Source: an uncultured Clostridia bacterium
GTDB lineage: Bacteria; Bacillota; Clostridia; Peptostreptococcales; Anaerovoracaceae
Direction of reading: 5' to 3'
Length of the DNA stretch: 29,121 nucleotides
Assembly (NCBI GenBank): GCA_934247125.1
Contig: CAKQIZ010000015.1
Location: forward strand, 1 to 29,121
The notes under the pieces are model-generated. The model was given only the letters and a program-made list of their open reading frames with translations, was not told the origin of the DNA and made no database searches. The first letter of the stretch is position 1; each line of letters starts with the position of its first letter. Below are positions 7,396 to 15,684 of the stretch, one piece after another. A program made the translations under genes and the position numbers.

Positions 7396-8316
7396 CTACT
7401 GCTCCGCCGGGAGCTTAGGCTCCTGCGACTTTCCAAACGAAACATTGCTGATGACTACTGCCGCGATTATCAGCAGACCGCCTATCACCTGTACAGCTTT
7501 AAGCTGCTCATGCAGGCACAGACAACCGAACACCGTCGCGGACACCGACTCCAGCGGAAATATCACACCTGCCTGATTTGCAGAGGCATATTTCACACCA
7601 AATGTGAACAGCAGCTGCGTCGCAAACGTCCCGAACAGCACGAGATATACGAACTCCAGCACTATCGGAGTCGTCAGCGCCACGTGCGGGAGTTCTTCCA
7701 TCGCGAGACCAAAAACCAGCCCGATCACACACGTCATGATGAACTGACATGCCGTGATGAATTCCACGCTCGTCTTTTCCGTGAAATAATCTGCGGTCAC
7801 CATCGCGCCGCCGTATCCGATCGCGCTCAGCAAAGTAAGTATCTCGCCCAGACCTATATGCAGGCTGCCTGTCGAAAACCCCGTCACGGACATTATCGTC
7901 ACTCCGCTGATGCCGACCAGTGCGCTGATGAAAACCTTGCCCGCAGGTCTTTTCCTTTCTACCGCCCACACCATGAACGGCACTATCACGACGTATGCCG
8001 AAGCGATGAACGCATTGACACCGGCATTTATCATCTCCAGCCCCATGAACTGCAGTGCTGAACCCATGCCGAAAAACAGGCCGCATACGAGTCCTCTTAT
8101 CCAGTCCTTAAGCTTCGCTTCTTTAAAATGTTTTCGCCATATTATGACTGCAAACACAGTCGTAAAAAAAGCTCTGATCGCGTTGCTCCAGTTCGGCGGC
8201 ACCACGTCCAGCACATCTTTTGCCACTACATACTCTCCGCCCCACAAAAGAGCAGACACTATAAGGCACGTCACCCCTATCGAAGCACCGTGTCTTTTCG
8301 CTAATTTCTCTAACAA
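7396..8316 (-). CDS. EamA-family (DMT superfamily) transporter
   Basis: 306 residues starting at a TTG (8314-8316) nine bases after AAGGA. No ATG is suitably placed. About ten hydrophobic segments form two EamA repeats (roughly 13-140 and 155-292). Each repeat carries the usual landmarks: LIVSALLWGGEYVVAK in the first, LTLLSAIGYGGAMVTADY and GVIFPLESVSATVFGCLCLHEQL in the second. Members export or import amino acids, nucleotide sugars or other metabolites, and substrate is not deducible. The upstream promoter carries a MerR-type dyad, suggesting induction by a small molecule or stress, as for efflux pumps. It stands alone between two terminators. Confidence 0.9.
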   Translation of the reverse strand: MLEKLAKRHGASIGVTCLIVSALLWGGEYVVAKDVLDVVPPNWSNAIRAFFTTVFAVIIWRKHFKEAKLKDWIRGLVCGLFFGMGSALQFMGLEMINAGVNAFIASAYVVIVPFMVWAVERKRPAGKVFISALVGISGVTIMSVTGFSTGSLHIGLGEILTLLSAIGYGGAMVTADYFTEKTSVEFITACQFIMTCVIGLVFGLAMEELPHVALTTPIVLEFVYLVLFGTFATQLLFTFGVKYASANQAGVIFPLESVSATVFGCLCLHEQLKAVQVIGGLLIIAAVVISNVSFGKSQEPKLPAEQ

Positions 8317-8381
8317 ACAATATCATCCTTTCTGCAAGTTTTTTTATGGAAAAAGTCTTTTTTCTTAAAACTTCTGCGTAG

Positions 8382-8412
8382 ATTTTAAACTGTACTGTTA
8401 CCGTATAGTCAA
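8382..8412 (-). promoter_or_regulatory. MerR-type promoter/operator for the EamA transporter
   Basis: On the minus strand: TTGACT (-35, 8407-8412), a 19-bp spacer and TAAAAT (-10, 8382-8387). The over-long spacer is largely covered by a 19-bp dyad at 8390-8408. On the + strand this reads CTGTACTGTTACCGTATAG, with arms matching as CT.TAC.GT / AC.GTA.AG. A 19-bp spacer holding a dyad is the hallmark of MerR-family activation. No merR-like gene is in the window. Confidence 0.65.
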
Positions 8413-8540
8413 GAGCGTTTTTGAAATTTATGTAAAATAGCAGCGTTTTTTGCATGCATGGCTTCATAGCACCCGTCCGCTTCAGGCGGTGCATGCTATA
8501 TGCCCACGACATTCCCCCATGGCGTTTTTCCGTGATACGC

Positions 8541-8581
8541 AAAAGGAGCTGCGGGCGGTCTTGTGCCGTCCTGCAGCTCCT
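8541..8581 (-). terminator. Terminator of the LRR surface protein gene
   Basis: AGGAGCTGC (8544-8552) pairs with GCAGCTCCT (8573-8581), with further GC pairing inside. Reading on the minus strand it ends in CTCCTTTTG, 43 bases after the stop at 8624. Confidence 0.65.
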
Positions 8582-8623
8582 CTGGAACCTATGATTTTCT
8601 CCGATTTATTTTGCCGGATCGAT

Positions 8624-11278
8624 TTATTTTACTTTCTGTCTGCGTGCAAAGATATATGTGCCGCTGACCATTGCGAGAAGTGCAAAGATCAGAAGGCTTG
8701 CCTCATCGCCTGTTACAGGCGATCCGCCATTGCCTCCTGCAGCTTTTGCAGCATTTCCTGCAGCGTTTCCGCCAATTGCAGCAGTATTCGATGACGCAGT
8801 CTTGTAGTTGAACTTAGGATTTGCAGTTGCTGCAAACTGTCCACCGCCTCCAACCGAACATCCGCATAAAAGCTCGGTGCTTCCTGCGTCAGCAGTTGCG
8901 AGTGTTGCTCCGCTTGCTGCCGCATCAAGTTCCTCGCCCGCATTGTTGACTTTTTCGAGTTCTCCTATAGCTCCGCCCGAGTTGTCCTGATCCCCCGCGA
9001 TATCACTGATAGTTGCGTCATCATACAGATAGAATACACCCTCTACCCAGTATCCGTATTTGCTGTAATCTCCATCGAGGTTTATAGCGTAGCAGTCAAA
9101 ATCTGAACGCTTGAAGTCCTTCTTCAGGTTCTTTACTTCGATGCTTTCCAGATTCCTGCAGTTCGAGAATGCGCATGCCTTTGTCTCAGTGATCGATTCA
9201 GGGAATGTCAGCGATTTGAGTGAGCTGCATGCCCAGAATGTATCTTCAGGGATGACGCTGAATTTTACAGTATCAGGAATAGTTACTTTTGTCAGTGAGC
9301 TGCAGACTTCGAATGTGCATGTTCCAAGCTCTTCAAGGTTCGCAGGCAGTGTGACTTCTTTAAGGTAACCGCATTCAAAGAACGTGGCATTACCCATCTT
9401 TTTGATAGTATCAGGCATGCTGATCTTTTCCAGACCTGAAGATGCGAATACGCTGTTTCCTAATTCTGTAACCGCTTCAGTCTCTATGTTCTTCAGAGCC
9501 GTGCAGCAGCTGAATATACCGTCGTCGAGTTTTGTTACTCTTGCCGGTATCCTTACATTGTTGAGCTTTGTGCAGTAGTTGAACGTATATTTTCCAAGGT
9601 CAAGAGCGGTTTTGCCGCCTTCGATATTGATCGCTTCAAGATCTTTACTTCTGTAAAATGCTCTGTCTCCGATGCTCTTTACTGATGCCGGGATAGTAAC
9701 TGATGTCAGTTTGCTGCCCTCGAACGCTTCCTTGCCGATACTTTCAAGGCCGTCAGGAAGATCGATCTGTGTCAGATTGCATCTGTCGAATGCGTTGTCT
9801 CCGATCGTCCTGAGAGTGCTGGGAAGGTTGACTTCCTTTACATTGTCAAGTCCGTAGAAGAACATAGCCGGAATATCTGTAACACCTTCACAGATAGTAA
9901 CTGTCTCCAGGTTTTTATTCAGCTGGAATACACCAGTGCTGTCGCTCCAGTTTATATGAGCCGGTAATGTCACTGATGTCAGTCCCTGGCACATGAAAGC
10001 ATTCTTTTCAACAGTTTTCAGTGAGTTAGGGAATGTCACCGTCTTGAGATTGTTAGGATTTTTCGTATCGCTCTGATGCCATTTGAATGCATTCTGACCT
10101 ATAGTCTCAGTTCCTTCAGGGATGTCATATGATGATGTTGTTCTCCCCAGCGGATACTGCACGAGAGTCTTTCCGTCTGCTGTAAAGATCACGCCGTCTT
10201 TATCAGTTTTGAATTCATCATTGCTGATGTCATAGCCCTGTACGCTTGAGCACATCGAGAATGCTGAATCCTGGTTCTGTCCTGCTCCGGTGAGCTGCAC
10301 CTTTGCACCTTCAGGAAGCGCGATGATCCCGTCAGCATTTCCCTTTAATGCGAAGCAGTTCCAGAATGCGCCGTATTCTATCATCTCGAGACCTGCAGGA
10401 AATTCTGCATTAACGAGGTTCTTGCAGTTGTAAAATGCGCGTTCACCGATGCGTTTAAGGTCTCTCGGCATGTTGACTGCTGCAAGTCCCTGGCATCCGT
10501 AGAATGCATCATCGTCTATGTACTGCACAGTTTCAGGAAGCTTTACAGTGATCACTCTTACACCGCTGTTGGCTCCACCGTAAAGGGTCCCGACAAACTT
10601 TTCTTTGAACGCTCCGCTGGCGATACCAACGACCGGCTGTCCTCCGATAGTATCAGGAACCGTGATAGTCTCAACTCTGTTTTCTGATGATAATGCGAAA
10701 TCTTTTCCAAGTCCGGTGATCGCAACTCCGCCTTCAACTGTGCGGTAAGTGAAGAGTTCCTTTTCAGCAGGTGTCGGATCGACCGGATCAACAGGATCCG
10801 TGCCGCCACCGGCTTCAACGACCGTATAATCTGTCATAGTAAATGCATAATTTTCCACTAATGCAGACTCATATTCATCTTTGCAACCTTTCGGCACATT
10901 TACTGTAACAGCATCTCCTTGTGATTCAAAAGCACATTCGCCTATCGACGGCGGTGTTTCACCCTTAAATGTTACTACTGTCAGATTTTCACATCCAAAA
11001 AATGCGTAGTCTTCAACTTCAGTTACACTTGCAGGAATAGTTACTGTTGTAACTTCAGATTCACACTGCAATGTTGTATCTATCGTTGTCGTTCCGTCCT
11101 TGACAACGACATTTCCGTACGCATCCATCGTGTACCATGCTTCTTCAGCAAAAGCCACACCGGTAACCGGCTGGACAGGCGCAAGCCCGTAAACCGCAAC
11201 CATCATGACTGCGATCAGAGCGACCAGCAGCCTGTTTACTCTGCCCTTCCGCCCTCTCTTCATCTTGATTCCTTTCAT
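8624..11278 (-). CDS. BspA-like leucine-rich-repeat surface protein with SPxTG sortase signal
   Basis: 884 residues. GAGGAG lies five bases before the ATG at 11278. A long basic N-region is followed by a hydrophobic core and a likely cleavage after AFA (44). Residues about 65-130 hold two or three LRR_5 units. A Pro/Asp linker (VDPVDPTP, about 160-172) leads to a long run of about 23-residue BspA-type repeats (VTIPASVKSIGDRAFYRSKDL pattern) to about residue 735. A low-complexity Ala/Gly/Ser stretch follows (about 740-850), containing LLCGCSVGGGG. The end is SPVTG (853-857), a hydrophobic helix and RRQKVK, a cell-wall sorting signal of the SPxTG type as used by clostridial class B sortases. 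BspA-like proteins are associated with adhesion. No sortase gene is in the window. Confidence 0.93.
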   Translation of the reverse strand: MKGIKMKRGRKGRVNRLLVALIAVMMVAVYGLAPVQPVTGVAFAEEAWYTMDAYGNVVVKDGTTTIDTTLQCESEVTTVTIPASVTEVEDYAFFGCENLTVVTFKGETPPSIGECAFESQGDAVTVNVPKGCKDEYESALVENYAFTMTDYTVVEAGGGTDPVDPVDPTPAEKELFTYRTVEGGVAITGLGKDFALSSENRVETITVPDTIGGQPVVGIASGAFKEKFVGTLYGGANSGVRVITVKLPETVQYIDDDAFYGCQGLAAVNMPRDLKRIGERAFYNCKNLVNAEFPAGLEMIEYGAFWNCFALKGNADGIIALPEGAKVQLTGAGQNQDSAFSMCSSVQGYDISNDEFKTDKDGVIFTADGKTLVQYPLGRTTSSYDIPEGTETIGQNAFKWHQSDTKNPNNLKTVTFPNSLKTVEKNAFMCQGLTSVTLPAHINWSDSTGVFQLNKNLETVTICEGVTDIPAMFFYGLDNVKEVNLPSTLRTIGDNAFDRCNLTQIDLPDGLESIGKEAFEGSKLTSVTIPASVKSIGDRAFYRSKDLEAINIEGGKTALDLGKYTFNYCTKLNNVRIPARVTKLDDGIFSCCTALKNIETEAVTELGNSVFASSGLEKISMPDTIKKMGNATFFECGYLKEVTLPANLEELGTCTFEVCSSLTKVTIPDTVKFSVIPEDTFWACSSLKSLTFPESITETKACAFSNCRNLESIEVKNLKKDFKRSDFDCYAINLDGDYSKYGYWVEGVFYLYDDATISDIAGDQDNSGGAIGELEKVNNAGEELDAAASGATLATADAGSTELLCGCSVGGGGQFAATANPKFNYKTASSNTAAIGGNAAGNAAKAAGGNGGSPVTGDEASLLIFALLAMVSGTYIFARRQKVK

Positions 11279-11595
11279 TTCGACTCCTCTCTGTTTTCAT
11301 GCAACAACAGTTTTTTTACAATATAATTGCTCTATTTGTACCTGAATACAGCATACAAAAGAAATACATACTCGTCTGTTGTTTTGGCAGTGTTTTTTCG
11401 TTTCGCGGTTGTTTCAGCAACTGTTTTCGCGCACTATCTTGCCGCATTTTCTGATATGATTGCTTTCATTTTTTGATGCATTGTGTCTGCATTTCAGAGA
11501 GATCAGAAAACGGCTCACGATTTATCACAGAACCACTTCTTTGCCGATCTGAGTATAAAAGAAATGTCCTGATATACGATGAACCACCCTGACGC

Positions 11596-11853
11596 TTACC
11601 AAGATCATGCGATGACATCATCATATTCGGCAAAATTGCTGCAATATCGCTTTTTTCAAAGAGGCTGTTTACCAAAACGCTGATTCTTCCTATGATTTGT
11701 TGGTAACTCTTCCATGAAAACTGCGGCATTTTTGCATGAAAAATACCAAGAACCACTCATGCGTTTTTCATTTTTGGTATCCGACATCAAAAAAACACTC
11801 GAATAACTGCAGTTTTTACCAATAACAGCCAGCCGGCAAACGATTTTTGGTTT
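11596..11853. repeat. Phased array of WTACCAA / TTGGTAW dyads, period 73-74 bp
   Basis: Forward half-sites: TTACCAA at 11596 and 11669, ATACCAA at 11743, TTACCAA at 11816. Exactly 24 bases after each, an inverted half-site is found: TCGGCAA (11627, 5/7), TTGGTAA (11700, perfect), TTGGTAT (11774, perfect), TTGGTTT (11847, 5/7). Unit spacing is 73, 74 and 73 bp, about seven helical turns. The third unit extends to a 10-pair stem (one G-U). Bases between the arms are not conserved apart from AAC after the left arm and ATTT before the right arm in the last two units. Function unknown. Confidence 0.55.
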
Positions 11854-11903
11854 TCGCAGAAGTCATGTGGTGCTCACTAGCCAAAGAGCTCGCCAGCCGG
11901 CAA
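11828..11903. repeat. 12-bp direct repeat GCCAGCCGGCAA
   Basis: Identical copies at 11828-11839 and 11892-11903, 64 bp apart. The first lies inside the last unit of the dyad array. No gene or element explains it. Confidence 0.5.
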
Positions 11904-12083
11904 GCCCGCTATCCCGCGAGTTTCAGCTTCCTGATTTTTATTTCTTCCCGAACTTTTCCGCGAAATCAGCAGGCGCTTCCTGTATCTTGATCTGTTGACG
12001 GCATACCTTCTTACATCATCTGCGGCATGCGCCGATATTTTACACCTGCGTCCGGGCAATAGCAAATACGTATAAAGTATGGC

Positions 12084-12112
12084 TTGTCATAGCCGATATG
12101 AATACTTATAAT
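12084..12112 (+). promoter_or_regulatory. Promoter of birA
   Basis: TTGTCA (12084-12089), a 17-bp spacer and TATAAT (12107-12112): a near-consensus housekeeping promoter. It places transcription start near 12119, so an ATG at 12114 cannot be the start codon and the ATG at 12144 is used. Confidence 0.75.
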
Positions 12113-12143
12113 AATGTATAGAAAAATTTTCAGGGAGAAAATC

Positions 12144-13124
12144 ATGGCAACCAAAGACCTCGTATTAAAAGCCCTGCAGCGCAGCGGCGAAAATTATCTG
12201 TCAGGAGAAGCGCTCTCCGAAGAACTCGGCATATCGCGCACAGCTGTGTGGAAAGCTATCCGCACACTCCGCGAGGAAGGCTACACTATAAAGGCCGTGA
12301 CTAACCGCGGATACCACCTTATCCATGACGAAGATGTGATAACCGAAGAAGGTCTCAGAGAGCACCTTTTCACAAGATATAAAAATAACAGACTGTATAT
12401 TTACGATACACTGGATTCCACCAACAACCGTGCCAAGCAGCTCGCACTGGAAAACGCATCTCATGGCACCACAGTCATAGCCATGCAGCAGACTGCAGGC
12501 AAGGGCCGCCTCGGCAGAAGCTTCTTCTCGCCGCGCGAAGGAATATATCTCAGCATCATCATCAAACCTACATTCGATCTCAGTAAATCTGTGCTCGTCA
12601 CAGCAGCGGCCTCCGTCGCAGTCGCACAGGCCATCGAAAGCGTATGCGGCAGACAGGCTCAGATAAAATGGGTGAACGACGTTTACCTGGACGAAAAAAA
12701 GATCTGCGGCATACTTACCGAAGGCATCACCGATTTCGAGACCGGACACATCGAATCGCTCGTCATCGGGATCGGCGTGAACACCTCAGTCAAAGACTTT
12801 CCCGGCGAGCTCCGCGATACCGTCGGTGCTGTCGACGGCGAATACTCGAGAGCTGCCCTCGCTGCAGAGATAATATCGAGGACGCTGAAATTTGCAGAAA
12901 ATATAGAATCCCGCGAATTCATCCAGGAATATCGTGACCGGAGTATGGTGATCGGAAAAAACGTCACCGTTTATAAAGGGATCTACAGCATCTCACCCGA
13001 AAAAGAGCTCGAAGGCAGGTCTGCCAAAGTGCTCGGCATCGACGATGATGGCGGTCTCGAAGTGATATATGGCGATAAAAAACGCGAGATCCTTACCTCA
13101 GGAGAGATTTCTGTGCGACTTTAA
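12144..13124 (+). CDS. birA: Biotin--[acetyl-CoA-carboxylase] ligase with biotin repressor domain
   Basis: 326 residues from the ATG at 12144, with AGGGAG upstream and the promoter position ruling out 12114. Residues 1-60 are an HTH_11 winged helix (YLSGEALSEELGISRTAVWKAIRTLREEGY). The catalytic domain follows: YDTLDSTNNRAKQLA, biotin/ATP loop GKGRLGRSFFSP (119-130; GRGRRGR in E. coli BirA), KWVNDVY (175-181) and KKICGILTE. The C-terminal small domain (about 275-326) is present. It makes biotinyl-AMP and attaches biotin to carboxyl carrier lysines, and as a bifunctional BirA it should also repress biotin genes. No biotin synthesis or transport gene or carboxylase is in the window. It stands alone. 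Confidence 0.95.
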   Translation: MATKDLVLKALQRSGENYLSGEALSEELGISRTAVWKAIRTLREEGYTIKAVTNRGYHLIHDEDVITEEGLREHLFTRYKNNRLYIYDTLDSTNNRAKQLALENASHGTTVIAMQQTAGKGRLGRSFFSPREGIYLSIIIKPTFDLSKSVLVTAAASVAVAQAIESVCGRQAQIKWVNDVYLDEKKICGILTEGITDFETGHIESLVIGIGVNTSVKDFPGELRDTVGAVDGEYSRAALAAEIISRTLKFAENIESREFIQEYRDRSMVIGKNVTVYKGIYSISPEKELEGRSAKVLGIDDDGGLEVIYGDKKREILTSGEISVRL

Positions 13125-13137
13125 CTCCTTTTTAGCC

Positions 13138-13187
13138 CAAAAAGTAGTTTCGTTACCGCAACTCAATCCCACTAATTGTACTTTTTG
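13138..13187. repeat. Inverted repeat between birA and the hydrogenase operon
   Basis: CAAAAAGTA (13138-13146) and TACTTTTTG (13179-13187) are a perfect 9-bp inverted repeat with a 32-base loop. It could act as a weak terminator for birA or as a regulator site ahead of the hydrogenase promoter. Neither is proven. Confidence 0.4.
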
Positions 13188-13219
13188 CGCAAGAAAATCA
13201 ATATTTAAGATTAAAACTA

Positions 13220-13248
13220 TAGACAATTTTTTAACTATACTGTAGAAT
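13220..13248 (+). promoter_or_regulatory. Candidate promoter of the bifurcating hydrogenase operon
   Basis: TAGACA (13220-13225), a 17-bp spacer and TAGAAT (13243-13248) in a very AT-rich region, 82 bases before the first gene. Confidence 0.5.
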
Positions 13249-13330
13249 ATTTTTGTATTATCATTTATCAAAGTTTATTGAAAACTCAGAACACCGTTAA
13301 CAAAATTCAATGCAGAAAGGGCAAACCAAA

Positions 13331-13795
13331 ATGGATCACGAAAAAATGACCGCGACGATCGACGAAATAGTTGCTCGTCACAGCGACCGAAAACCAATTG
13401 TCGCTATTTTACAGGACATCCAGGAAGAATACAGATATCTTCCAAAGGAAGCACTTGTGTATCTTGCAGCGAAAATCAATGTAAGTCTTGCCAAGATCTA
13501 CAGCGTTGCAACATTCTATGAAAACTTCTCATTAGAACCAAAAGGAAAATACGTTATCAAAATATGCGATGGGACTGCATGTCACGTCAGAAAATCCATT
13601 CCTATTTTAAACGCGCTCAGAAACAGTCTCAATCTTTCAAATGACAAGAAGACTACGGACGACGGACTCTTTACCGTTGAAACGGTTTCATGTCTCGGAG
13701 CATGCGGACTTGCTCCTGTAATGACCGTAAACGATAAGGTATATCCTGCAATGACCCCCGAATCGGCTACAGCCTTACTGGAAGAACTGGAATAG
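13331..13795 (+). CDS. hydC: NuoE-like [2Fe-2S] subunit of electron-bifurcating hydrogenase
   Basis: 154 residues from the ATG at 13331 with AAAGGG upstream. An ATG at 13310 is in frame but has no ribosome site. The protein is the thioredoxin-like NuoE/HndA fold: an N-terminal helical part with VARHSDRKPIVAILQDIQEEYRYLP and SLAKIYSVATFYENFSLEPKGKYVIKICDGTACHVRK. The four cluster ligands are C79, C84, C121 and C125 (CDGTAC and SCLGACGLAP). In the T. maritima and Moorella type complexes this small subunit carries one [2Fe-2S] beside the NuoF-like subunit. Nine bases separate it from the next gene. Symbol by position in the operon; naming varies between species. Confidence 0.93.
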   Translation: MDHEKMTATIDEIVARHSDRKPIVAILQDIQEEYRYLPKEALVYLAAKINVSLAKIYSVATFYENFSLEPKGKYVIKICDGTACHVRKSIPILNALRNSLNLSNDKKTTDDGLFTVETVSCLGACGLAPVMTVNDKVYPAMTPESATALLEELE

Positions 13796-13804
13796 GAGGA
13801 ACGC

Positions 13805-15682
13805 ATGAAAATAACAGATAGAAGTCATTTAGACAAATTCAGAAAAGAATTTCTGAGCCACATAGACACACAGACAAAGAAGATCTATGTCTGCGGCGGA
13901 ACAGGATGCGTTGCCGGCGGATCGATGGATATCTATGATGAAATAAAAAAGCTGATTGAAGAAAAAGGACTCAACTGCGAAGTTTCTCTCGATTCAGATG
14001 CCTGTCAGAGCAGTATAGGCCTCAAGAAGAGCGGATGCCACGGCTTCTGCGAAATGGGACCTGTACTCAGGATAGAACCTTCGAAGCTTTTCTACCTCAA
14101 GGTCACAGTAGACGACTGCAAAGAGATCGTTGAGAAATCGATCGCAGGCGATGACGTAGTAGAAAGACTCATCTATCACAGAGACGGTATACAATATCCA
14201 GAACAGGAAGAGATCCCGTTCTACAAGCATCAGACGAGGATCGTCCTCGAAGACTGCGGACAGATCGATGCTGAGTCCATCAAGGAATACATAGCTTACG
14301 GCGGATACACTTCACTCGAAAAAGTAATGTTCGAGCAGACACCTGATGAAACGATCAAGATCATCACTGATTCGAACCTGAGAGGAAGAGGCGGCGCAGG
14401 CTTCCCTGCAGGCAGAAAATGGTCGCAGGTCAAGAACCAGAAGGCGGCTGAGAAATACGTCGTATGTAACGGAGACGAGGGAGATCCGGGCGCATTCATG
14501 GACAGAAGTATCATGGAAGGCGACCCTCACAAGATGCTCGAAGGTATGATGATCGCCGGCTTTGTATCAGGTGCAAAAGAAGGCTACATCTATGTAAGAG
14601 CTGAATATCCTCTCGCAGTAGAGAGACTCGACAATGCCATCAGGCAGGCAAGAGAGATCGGACTTCTCGGAGAAAACATCCTGGGAACCGACTTCTGTTT
14701 TGATCTGCATATCGTAAAGGGCGCAGGCGCATTCGTCTGCGGTGAAGGAAGTGCCCTGACTACATCTATAGAAGGAAACAGAGGCATGCCTCGTGTAAAG
14801 CCTCCGCGTACTGTTGAACACGGACTTTTCGGCAAGCCTACACTCCTCAACAACGTTGAAACATTTGCAAACGTGCCTATCATCATCGAAAAGGGTGCGG
14901 ACTGGTACAAGTCGATCGGACCTGAAAAGAGTCCCGGAACAAAGGCATTCGCACTGACCGGCAACATCGTGAACACAGGTCTTATAGAAGTCCCTATGGG
15001 AACTACTTTAAGACAGGTCATCTACGATATCGGCGGCGGCATCAGAGGCGGCAAGAAATTCAAGGCTGTACAGATCGGCGGACCTTCCGGCGGATGTCTG
15101 ACAGAAGAACACCTCGACCTCCCGCTCGACTTCGACAGCCTCAAAAAGGCAGGTGCTATGATCGGTTCAGGCGGTCTGGTAGTTATGGACGAAGACACAT
15201 GCATGGTAGAAGTTGCACGATTCTTCATGAACTTCACTCAGAACGAGTCATGCGGTAAATGCGTGCCTTGCCGTGAAGGTACGAGAAGAATGCTCGACCT
15301 CCTCGAAAAGATCGTTGCAGGAAACGGCGAGCTTTCCGATCTTGAAACACTGGAGCAGCTGGCTGACACAGTTACCGCAACAGCTCTCTGCGGACTCGGA
15401 AAAACTGCTGCAAACCCTGTAAAATCAACGATCCAGTTCTTCAGAGACGAATACATCGAACACATCGTCGAGAAGAAATGCAGAACCAGGAACTGCCAGG
15501 CACTGAAGACTATCTATATCGAAAAAGACCTGTGCAAAGGCTGCTCGCTCTGCTCAAGAGTATGTCCTGTGGACGCTATATCCGGAAAAGTCAAGGAACC
15601 GTTCGAGATAGATCCGGCTAAATGTATCAAGTGTGGTGCATGTATGGAAAAATGTAAGTTCAACGCCATTAAGGAGGGCTAA
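13805..15682 (+). CDS. hydB: NuoF-like FMN/NADH-binding subunit of bifurcating hydrogenase
   Basis: 625 residues, AGGAGG six bases before the ATG. Domains in order: N-terminal thioredoxin-like [2Fe-2S] (C30, C35, C78, C82), NuoF FMN/NADH domain with GRGGAGFPAGRKW (194-206) and CNGDEGDPGAFMDRS, the SLBB segment, and the NADH_4Fe-4S domain with CGKCVPCREG (C483, C486, C489). Two C-terminal ferredoxin clusters follow, CKGCSLCSRVCPVDAI from 577 and CIKCGACMEKC. This domain order is that of HydB/HndC, where the flavin is thought to be the bifurcation site joining NAD(H), ferredoxin and hydrogenase. It lies two bases from hydA and is clearly co-translated with it. Confidence 0.96.
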   Translation: MKITDRSHLDKFRKEFLSHIDTQTKKIYVCGGTGCVAGGSMDIYDEIKKLIEEKGLNCEVSLDSDACQSSIGLKKSGCHGFCEMGPVLRIEPSKLFYLKVTVDDCKEIVEKSIAGDDVVERLIYHRDGIQYPEQEEIPFYKHQTRIVLEDCGQIDAESIKEYIAYGGYTSLEKVMFEQTPDETIKIITDSNLRGRGGAGFPAGRKWSQVKNQKAAEKYVVCNGDEGDPGAFMDRSIMEGDPHKMLEGMMIAGFVSGAKEGYIYVRAEYPLAVERLDNAIRQAREIGLLGENILGTDFCFDLHIVKGAGAFVCGEGSALTTSIEGNRGMPRVKPPRTVEHGLFGKPTLLNNVETFANVPIIIEKGADWYKSIGPEKSPGTKAFALTGNIVNTGLIEVPMGTTLRQVIYDIGGGIRGGKKFKAVQIGGPSGGCLTEEHLDLPLDFDSLKKAGAMIGSGGLVVMDEDTCMVEVARFFMNFTQNESCGKCVPCREGTRRMLDLLEKIVAGNGELSDLETLEQLADTVTATALCGLGKTAANPVKSTIQFFRDEYIEHIVEKKCRTRNCQALKTIYIEKDLCKGCSLCSRVCPVDAISGKVKEPFEIDPAKCIKCGACMEKCKFNAIKEG

Positions 15683-15684
15683 AG

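Larger units (their letters stand above)
11279..12083. other. Gene-poor stretch, about 800 bp
   Basis: No convincing gene is seen. The first 120 bases are the AT-rich leader and likely promoter of the surface protein gene (minus strand). The middle contains a phased dyad array (11596-11853) and the right part a 12-bp direct repeat. The one longer frame (11466-11756, minus, 96 codons) has no ribosome site and no recognisable domain. It runs across the dyads, whose period is not a multiple of three, so I do not call it. Confidence 0.6.

Noticed and set aside
7324..8061. Long + strand frame of 245 codons
   Set aside because: Antisense to the EamA transporter and lacking any domain; it also begins inside the terminator.
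11466..11756. 96-codon minus-strand frame as a gene or transposase remnant
   Set aside because: No ribosome site, no recognised domain, and it crosses a repeat array whose 73-74 bp period is out of codon phase.
11596..11853. Degenerate CRISPR array (38-bp units, 36-bp spacers)
   Set aside because: Only the 7-base ends match between units and the interiors differ fully. CRISPR repeats would be near-identical, and no cas gene is present.
13290..13305. Rex operator before the hydrogenase operon
   Set aside because: A GTTAACAA half-site is present, but the opposite half (TTGTTAA at the right spacing) is not.
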